47,021 bases of DNA from the NCBI GenBank assembly GCA_964453155.1, contig CAYVQU010000016.1, positions 1 through 47,021 on the forward strand, given 5' to 3'. Shown in pieces: positions 41,868 through 47,021 of this stretch. The translations under genes were made by a program, and so were the position numbers. Within the stretch, counting starts at the first letter, position 1; each line of letters starts with the position of its first letter. A model generated the notes under the pieces. It worked only from the letters and a program-made list of their open reading frames with translations, searched no databases and was not told the origin of the DNA. The DNA comes from CAYVQU01 sp964453155 (GTDB taxonomy: Bacteria; Chloroflexota; Anaerolineae; Anaerolineales; UBA11858).

Positions 41868-42668
41868 TTATTGCAACACCTCATTCATCGCCCCGGAGCG
41901 GAAGCCAACCAGATCAAGGGTGACATAGTTGTAGCCCGTAGCTTTGAGCGCGGTGACGATTGTGTCCCGGTTTTCTAACACCGCCTCAAAATCATCGGGT
42001 GGAATTTCAATCCGGGCGACCTGATCATGATGCCGCACCCGGAGTTGACCAAACCCCATCTGTTTTAGGGCAGCTTCAGCCTGATCGACTTGGGAGAGCA
42101 TTTCAACCGTGATCATGGTCCCATAGGGGATGCGCGAAGACAGGCAGGCCGCGGCGGGTTTATTCCAGTTGGAGAGGCCCAAATCTTTCGCTAGCTGTCG
42201 GATTTCAGTTTTGCTGATTCCAGCTTCTTGTAGGGGACTGCGGACCCCATGCTCTTTGGCTGCCTTACGCCCCGGACGGTAATCGTCAAGATCGTCGGCA
42301 TTATTACCATCAATCACAAATTGGAAATCATTGTTTTGCGTATAGTCAATAATATCGTCAAGCGTAATATGCCGACAGAAATAACACCGATCAGGCGTAT
42401 TCTCGAGATAGCGTTCATCCTGCGTTTCACGACTGTGGATGATGATGTGTTTGGCCCCAATGTCTTGGGCCAGCTCTTTCGCCTCAGTAAGTTCATCCGC
42501 CGGAACGCTGGCAGACGCCGCGGTGATGGCAATGGCCTTATCCCCGAGAACATCATGCGCGACTTTCAGGAGCAGGGTGCTATCGATGCCGCCTGAAAAT
42601 GCCACGACGACGCTTTTCATGTCTTGGATAATATTTTGAAGGTTTTGTAGTTTTTTGTTCATGGTCAT
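41868..42668 (-). CDS. larE: LarE sulfur transferase, probable [4Fe-4S] type
   Basis: LarE adenylates the carboxylates of pyridinium biscarboxylic acid mononucleotide and replaces them with sulfur. The 266-residue protein has the PP-loop VVAFSGGIDSTLLLK and the substrate region WNKPAAACLSSRIPYG with the conserved Cys175. Two more cysteines, Cys95 and Cys98 (PDRCYFCRH), complete a triad that in some LarE proteins holds an iron-sulfur cluster, in contrast to the self-sacrificing single-Cys type. The ATG at 42668 or 42662 may be used. Confidence 0.95.
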   Translation of the reverse strand: MTMNKKLQNLQNIIQDMKSVVVAFSGGIDSTLLLKVAHDVLGDKAIAITAASASVPADELTEAKELAQDIGAKHIIIHSRETQDERYLENTPDRCYFCRHITLDDIIDYTQNNDFQFVIDGNNADDLDDYRPGRKAAKEHGVRSPLQEAGISKTEIRQLAKDLGLSNWNKPAAACLSSRIPYGTMITVEMLSQVDQAEAALKQMGFGQLRVRHHDQVARIEIPPDDFEAVLENRDTIVTALKATGYNYVTLDLVGFRSGAMNEVLQ

Positions 42669-42757
42669 TGGATACCAGTAAGAATTGTAGGTAAGGATTT
42701 AGAAAGTGAATTGAGAGTTTACCAAAGTGAAGGGTGCTGTCAACCCTGGAAAATAAA

Positions 42758-42787
42758 ATCCCGGGAGTGAATTCTCACAACCGGGAT
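42758..42787 (-). terminator. Intrinsic terminator after the phosphofructokinase gene
   Basis: ATCCCGG (42758-42764) pairs with CCGGGAT (42781-42787), with an inner GTGA/TCAC. On the minus strand the stem is followed by TTTTATTTT. It is the third of three hairpins in the 244-bp spacer. Confidence 0.7.
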
Positions 42788-42805
42788 AAATTTCTTTTCT
42801 ATTGG

Positions 42806-42910
42806 CAGATTTTGGCAACTTGGCTGAGTCAAAAAAATGAGTTGAAACCGAAATCTGCTTAGGCAGAACGGTATTTTTTTCGAATTTATCAGCAAGTTGA
42901 ACCGTTCTGC
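42806..42910. other. Two strong hairpins downstream of the phosphofructokinase gene
   Basis: CAGATTTTGG (42806-42815) pairs with CCGAAATCTG (42848-42857), with inner CAACT/AGTTG. GCAGAACGGT (42863-42872) pairs with ACCGTTCTGC (42901-42910), with a long T-containing loop. They begin three bases after the stop of the gene. They may protect the 3' end or form part of a small RNA. Confidence 0.45.
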
Positions 42911-42912
42911 AC

Positions 42913-44121
42913 TTATTCTAACTCACTCGTCATAAGGAAGAGTGGTTTCATCGCAAAGCGCTTGTAGTGCGGACGCAGGCGCTCGATGTTGTAGTGCTTG
43001 TTGACGTCTACAACTTTATTGGTGCTGGTGACGACGTCAATGGGCACGTTGTCATAGCGTCCGTTCTTCAAGACAACCAGGCGGCCGTGCACGCCCTGCA
43101 TGATCAAATCGAGGGCCAGGTTACCATAGGCCATGGGGACAATGGAATCGATCGCATCGGGGTCGCCACAGCGGACCAGGTAGCCCAATTTCTGCTTAAT
43201 GATGTTGATCGGGCGCCCGTTATTAAATTTCGGGGAGCGGGTTTTGAGTTCTTCCGCAACCAGATCGCCGATCCCGCCCAATTTCTTGTGGCCGTAATCA
43301 TCGGTGGTGGCATCTTCGAAAACCATCTCACCACCTTCAAACATAGCGCCTTCTGAAACCAAAACGATGGAGTAGCGACTGGGGTTCTTATAGCGGTCTT
43401 CAGAGAGCAGTTCGGTCAACTGATCGATGTCGAACTTGTGCTCAGGGATCACACAGCGGTTGGCGGAGCCAGCCATGGTGGGGAGCATAGCCGTGTATCC
43501 GGCGTAGCGCCCGAAGACCTCGAGAACCAGGAAGCGCTCGTGGGAACCGGCCGAGGTCCGCAAGGCGTTGGTCATCTCGATGGTGCGGGTCACACAGGTG
43601 CTGAAACCGATGCAGTAATCGGTGCCGGGGACATCGTTGTCCATGGTCTTGGGGATCCCGATTACGTTGACGCCTTGGGTGTACAGGTGTACCCCGTAGC
43701 TCAAGGTGTCGTCACCGCCGATGGGGATGAGATAGTCTACACCCAGGAAGTCCAGATTTTTGATGACTTCAGGGGTCATATCGTTCATTTCGTCGGTGTA
43801 GATGTCCTTATGCTGCTCGGGGACTTTGACCTTCGGAACGTGACTCGGGCGGGTGCGGGAACTGTGCAAGAAGGTCCCCCCGGTGCGCCCGGCTTTGTTG
43901 ACAATATCTTCGGTTAAGATTTGGAAATTGTCGGAGTTATCCGCTTTTTTGTCACGGACCAACTCGGTAATCCCGGCCCAACCGCGACGCAGACCAATCA
44001 CCTGATAACCTTCGCGGATCGCCCGGATGGTGACGGCGCGGATTGCGGGGTTCAAACCGGGGACGTCGCCACCGCCGGTCAGAATTGCGATTACGCCTTT
44101 TTTAATTTTAGCGCGTGCCAT
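42913..44121 (-). CDS. pfp: 6-phosphofructokinase, pyrophosphate-dependent type
   Basis: Phosphorylates fructose-6-phosphate. I start at MARAKIKKG (44121, 402 residues), because GGAGG is well placed; a start at 44214 adds unrelated residues. The glycine-rich start (AILTGGGDVPGLNPAIRA) is typical. The two specificity sites read GGDDT (135-139) and PKTMDND (157-163): Asp and Lys at these places are the signature of PPi-dependent enzymes, in which ATP-dependent ones have Gly. It is preceded by a palindromic repeat and has its own transcript. Confidence 0.9.
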   Translation of the reverse strand: MARAKIKKGVIAILTGGGDVPGLNPAIRAVTIRAIREGYQVIGLRRGWAGITELVRDKKADNSDNFQILTEDIVNKAGRTGGTFLHSSRTRPSHVPKVKVPEQHKDIYTDEMNDMTPEVIKNLDFLGVDYLIPIGGDDTLSYGVHLYTQGVNVIGIPKTMDNDVPGTDYCIGFSTCVTRTIEMTNALRTSAGSHERFLVLEVFGRYAGYTAMLPTMAGSANRCVIPEHKFDIDQLTELLSEDRYKNPSRYSIVLVSEGAMFEGGEMVFEDATTDDYGHKKLGGIGDLVAEELKTRSPKFNNGRPINIIKQKLGYLVRCGDPDAIDSIVPMAYGNLALDLIMQGVHGRLVVLKNGRYDNVPIDVVTSTNKVVDVNKHYNIERLRPHYKRFAMKPLFLMTSELE

Positions 44122-44313
44122 ACTACTGCCTCCAAAATGTTGATGTGGGTTGTAATGTTTTCGTTTAGGCTTTGTGGAAGCGTTTGATGCTAAGCAAAAA
44201 CAATTCCAAAGCATAAGCGATGAATGTCATAGGGGATATTATTACAATCTGCGGAATAATACCACAACGGGTGATTTTTGGTATGATAATTTGGAGTTAA
44301 GGAGGGGATTAAA

Positions 44314-44377
44314 AAGTTTCCGGGAAATTGGATTGGTCTAGAAGTTCATCCAGTCCAGCCTAATTTCCCGGAAACTT
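44314..44377. repeat. Palindromic repeat, AAGTTTCCGGG core (copy 2)
   Basis: AAGTTTCCGGGAAATT (44314-44329) is exactly inverted at 44362-44377; GGATTGG (44330-44336) pairs with CCAGTCC (44350-44356) inside it. It shares its core with the repeat at 9328-9414. On the minus strand a T5 tract follows, so it could end the transcript of the membrane-protein gene. Confidence 0.85.
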
Positions 44378-44397
44378 AAGTGAGAGCCCTCTATAAG

Positions 44398-45507
44398 TTA
44401 GAGATCAGCCTCAGGGATTTCCTCATCCCCCTCAATTTCGAGATATTCCGCCTCGATTTTGGGATTTAAACTTTCAAAAATCTTCAACTCCCGATAGGTC
44501 AAAGTCCACGTATTCGAGACGAAAGTTTCCTTCAGTCCACCAATAAATGCCAAGGGTGCGATCAAGATCAACAAGAAAATCGGGCTCCCGACGATGGCGC
44601 CTACAATGATTGGTACTTCTCCACTCGCAAACAGGCTGGTGAGTCCCCCCGCAGTCAACCCGAGCAATCCGCCGATGATCCCGCCGGTAATGACCAGCAG
44701 GAAAACGATGGGGATCAGGGCAATACCAAATCCTAAATTGACGCCGATCATGATCAACCACATCAGGCCCACATCTTTGAGATTGTGGCGAACCAACTTA
44801 GACCCAGCCCGGATCGAATCTCGCACGCCCAAACCCTCGAGGGCGCAAACCCGGCGGAAGAAGTGCATGAGTAACGACAACCCCGCGGCCACAATAATGA
44901 TCAGGAAAATGAAGCCGACAAATAAGCCCATACTCACGACGGAACCAAAGATCCCGGCGGGCATATTGTCCGTCATCCACAAGAAATTCGGCGCGGCGAT
45001 CAGCACCAATAACAGGATGATTACTAGAAAAACGGGGATGAAAATGGAAAGATCAATCAGGAATAATTTCCAGGCAGTGCGTGACCACCCAATTTTGAAC
45101 CCTTCTTTCCAGGTTCGTTTTTCACCCGTAGCTTCATACTCATCAACGAGTTTGATCAGCGCAGTTTCACTGATATATCGCAGAAATGTGCTAGCAATGA
45201 TCAGCAAGATGATGACACAGCCAACCAAAATGGAAATGGTGATTACCGTCGCGGTGACTTCTTCTGGAATGACTTCGGTAAATAGTTTTTCTAATTCTTT
45301 ATCAAATACCTTTAAGCCCTCGAAAAACTCTTTCCCTGATTCGCTTGGGACCGATTCGGAATCGACATGGCGCGAATTGTCACTCGACTGCCACACTCGA
45401 TCGCCCCCCGATGAAGTTGTCAGGGCCAGGATGATTCCGAACACCCATAAGACTTTGTAATTCCATAAAAGTTTCCAGGCTCTGCTTAGGATATCTTTGT
45501 GATTCAT
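44398..45507 (-). CDS. Multi-pass membrane protein, function unknown
   Basis: A 369-residue protein. I start at MNHKDILSRAWKLLWNYKVLW (45507) because AAGGAG is seven bases upstream; the longer frame from 45558 overlaps the previous gene. It has six to seven membrane segments (about 20-40, 85-115, 150-185, 205-240, 255-295, 300-350) and an acidic tail. The first helix and the RAWKLLWNYKVLWVFG start resemble bacterial membrane proteins of the glycerophosphoryl-diester-phosphodiesterase membrane-domain type. It follows the ECF sigma/anti-sigma pair and may be in their regulon. Confidence 0.75.
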   Translation of the reverse strand: MNHKDILSRAWKLLWNYKVLWVFGIILALTTSSGGDRVWQSSDNSRHVDSESVPSESGKEFFEGLKVFDKELEKLFTEVIPEEVTATVITISILVGCVIILLIIASTFLRYISETALIKLVDEYEATGEKRTWKEGFKIGWSRTAWKLFLIDLSIFIPVFLVIILLLVLIAAPNFLWMTDNMPAGIFGSVVSMGLFVGFIFLIIIVAAGLSLLMHFFRRVCALEGLGVRDSIRAGSKLVRHNLKDVGLMWLIMIGVNLGFGIALIPIVFLLVITGGIIGGLLGLTAGGLTSLFASGEVPIIVGAIVGSPIFLLILIAPLAFIGGLKETFVSNTWTLTYRELKIFESLNPKIEAEYLEIEGDEEIPEADL

Positions 45508-45526
45508 GTGGTACTCCTTTTCGACG

Positions 45527-46153
45527 CTATGTTCCATTTGACGCCGCGACTTTTTCAAAATTGTTCTGTTGCACCCACCAACTGGCGATCCAACTTAAAT
45601 ACAGCAGGCCGATAATGATACTCACCCCAAAATTGAGCAAAAGACCCCACCCTAAAGGACTAATAATCCCAGGGAAAATGCCGAAACGAGCAGCCCCAAC
45701 TTCAAAGAGCGTAAATTCTGGGATATTGAATTGGGAGAATAGCCCCGCACCATTTTGGTTCGGAAGGCTAGCGATGAGTTGATCACCACCGGGAAAAACG
45801 CGTAAAACGATATTAATCAATCCCGAGACAATCAAAACTGCCTGGATGAAAGCCCAGGTTCCCAATAATCCAATTGGGGCTAACCGCCAACTCGTTCGAA
45901 GGGTTCTTTGAAGCGCGTTTGGTGAAGACTTTCGTGGCAATTGCAACCCGACCTGGGCTACGAAGGTTTCCGGGGGTGTCAGATTGCTGGCGGCGGGGAC
46001 TTCTGCTAGCAGCAGCGAAAGACTTTGTAGGTTTTCGAGTTCGGTCTGGCAGCTTTGGCATTCAGCTAAATGGGCTTCAACCTGAGCCGCCCGTCGGGGC
46101 GAGAGTTCGCCATCGGTAAAGGCGGTTAGCCAGTGGGTAACATGTTCGGTCAT
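45527..46153 (-). CDS. Anti-sigma factor with zinc-finger (zf-HC2) domain
   Basis: A 208-residue protein. The N-terminal zinc-binding anti-sigma motif is ARQAEAHLAECQSCQTEL-like: AAQVEAHLAECQSCQTELE (HxxxCxxC, residues about 27-34). Two membrane segments follow (about 93-117 and 170-198). It overlaps the sigma factor gene by four bases (ATGA), the usual coupling. It should hold the sigma factor inactive at the membrane until an envelope signal acts. Confidence 0.92.
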   Translation of the reverse strand: MTEHVTHWLTAFTDGELSPRRAAQVEAHLAECQSCQTELENLQSLSLLLAEVPAASNLTPPETFVAQVGLQLPRKSSPNALQRTLRTSWRLAPIGLLGTWAFIQAVLIVSGLINIVLRVFPGGDQLIASLPNQNGAGLFSQFNIPEFTLFEVGAARFGIFPGIISPLGWGLLLNFGVSIIIGLLYLSWIASWWVQQNNFEKVAASNGT

Positions 46154-46725
46154 GCGACCTCCATCAAGGATGCCAGGGATTGGCGTAACTGTTTGCGAGC
46201 GTAATTCAGGCGAGACATCACCGTTCCAACCGGGATGCTCAAAGCCTCGGCAATTTCTCGGTACGAAAAACTTTCGTACTCCCGCAGGATCAATACCACC
46301 CGACTGGCGGGGGGCAACGCCAGTACCGCGTTTTGGATGATTTCGGCTCGTTCCTGGGTCAGCGCCGCAGTTTCAGGGCTGGGTTGTGATGATCTTAGTG
46401 GGATGTTATCGATATCAGAGGTATCTTTTTGACGTCGCAGCACATCCAGGGCCGTATTGGTGGCGATTCGGTAAATCCAGTTTTTGAACGCCGAACGCGG
46501 CTGGTAACGGTGTAGGTTTTTCCAGGCTTTGATGAATGCATCCTGGGCGGTATCCTCGGCCAGTTCTGCATCGCCGCATAATCGATAGACAACGTTGATC
46601 ACCCCGGCGCGGTGGATGCGGATTAACTCGCCATAGGCGTTCCGATCACCTTCTTTGGCCTGGGTAATGAGATCGATTTCGGTGGTGGTGCGAACTGGTC
46701 GCAGTCTGACGCTCGTAGGGTTCAC
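46150..46725 (-). CDS. ECF-type RNA polymerase sigma factor
   Basis: A 191-residue sigma-70 family protein with region 2 (DAYGELIRIHRAGVINVVYRLCGDAELAEDTAQDAFIKAWKNL, read across residues 25-70) and region 4 (LPPASRVVLILREYESFSYREIAEALSIPVGTVMSRLNYARKQLR). The start codon is GTG. It controls its own regulon with the anti-sigma factor encoded downstream. Confidence 0.94.
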   Translation of the reverse strand: MNPTSVRLRPVRTTTEIDLITQAKEGDRNAYGELIRIHRAGVINVVYRLCGDAELAEDTAQDAFIKAWKNLHRYQPRSAFKNWIYRIATNTALDVLRRQKDTSDIDNIPLRSSQPSPETAALTQERAEIIQNAVLALPPASRVVLILREYESFSYREIAEALSIPVGTVMSRLNYARKQLRQSLASLMEVA

Positions 46726-47021
46726 GCCGGTGGATATCCTTTCATCCCTAAAACGGTATAACCCTGGCGTTTATTCGAAAATTCCCCCAAATTTGATATA
46801 AGGCTTTGATAACCAGATGCATAGGATGGATTTTATCATCCTAATCGTTTCCTGGTGATGATGCTCCGACTTGGTATCGGAATGTATAACCGCGGAGATC
46901 ACAAAGAGCGCAGAGCTTATTTATCTCTGCGCTCTCAGCGGCTCTGCGGTTATTTTTAGGGATGGTAATCGTATCTTTTCAATGATTCGGGGGTGAAACA
47001 AAATCACACACCAACCCCAAG
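46726..47021. other. Region upstream of the ECF sigma gene
   Basis: No gene is seen to the window end. It should hold the sigma-gene promoter on the minus strand, which I could not pick with confidence. It contains the palindrome at 46886-46953. Confidence 0.5.
46886..46953. repeat. Inverted repeat, CGCAGAG type
   Basis: ATAACCGC (46886-46893) pairs with GCGGTTAT (46946-46953), and AGAGCGCAGAG (46905-46915) pairs with CTCTGCGCTCT (46925-46935). The 9-base loop is CTTATTTAT. ACCGC/CGCAGAG words of this sort form dispersed repeats in many genomes. Confidence 0.85.

Noticed and set aside
44122..44214. N-terminal extension of the phosphofructokinase
   Set aside because: The ATG at 44121 has a well-spaced GGAGG and starts the conserved fold at once.

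Overview
The window looks like chromosomal DNA of a Chloroflexota bacterium, most likely class Anaerolineae. The grounds are indirect: secreted proteins with Thr/Pro-rich linkers (TPTxTP type), an LCP (LytR-CpsA-Psr) protein, a compact mreBCD-mrdA-minCDE-rodA cluster, a B. subtilis-like fad gene set, and many short palindromic intergenic repeats. No 16S rRNA or ribosomal protein is present to confirm this.

Layout. 0-4.4 kb: an FHA-GAF-GGDEF signalling protein, a membrane-anchored repeat protein and an LCP ligase. 4.4-14.1 kb (minus strand): tRNA-Gln(CUG), gltX, rodA, minE, minD, minC, mrdA (PBP2), mreD, mreC, mreB, that is, cell elongation and division-site placement in one block. 14.1-16.5 kb: glmS behind a leader that I identify as a glmS ribozyme. 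16.5-21.2 kb: small accessory genes (FAD oxidoreductase, DinB, DoxX-like, GNAT/YoaP, cupin, SDR). 21.3-31.4 kb: a TetR regulator with an operator palindrome on its promoter, then a beta-oxidation set (two acyl-CoA dehydrogenases, a FadN-like fusion, thiolase, SCP2) interrupted by two genes of unclear role and an inverted-repeat-bounded GxxExxY cassette. 31.4-34.0 kb: a Usp-like protein, an ArsB/NhaD-type permease with an extracytoplasmic domain, and a frameshifted DsrE gene. 34.2-37.8 kb: two prolyl-tRNA synthetases of different evolutionary types; the second has a leader with a Pro-containing mini-ORF and an intrinsic terminator. 37.7-42.7 kb: larC, larB and larE for the nickel-pincer nucleotide cofactor, separated by a membrane protein and a frameshifted phosphotransferase. 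42.9-46.7 kb: a PPi-type phosphofructokinase, a membrane protein, and an anti-sigma/ECF sigma pair.

Most notable: (1) three copies (12.0, 14.3, 23.1 kb) of a previously unnamed palindromic element built from 9-nt words that start with GTC in one arm and mirror as GAC in the other; two fill spacers inside operons, and the third is lodged in the P1 arm of the glmS ribozyme. (2) The ribozyme itself, which also carries a two-hairpin insertion in its core. (3) The proline attenuator candidate. (4) The GxxExxY cassette. All were found by eye; alignments, folding and genome-wide searches were not run.
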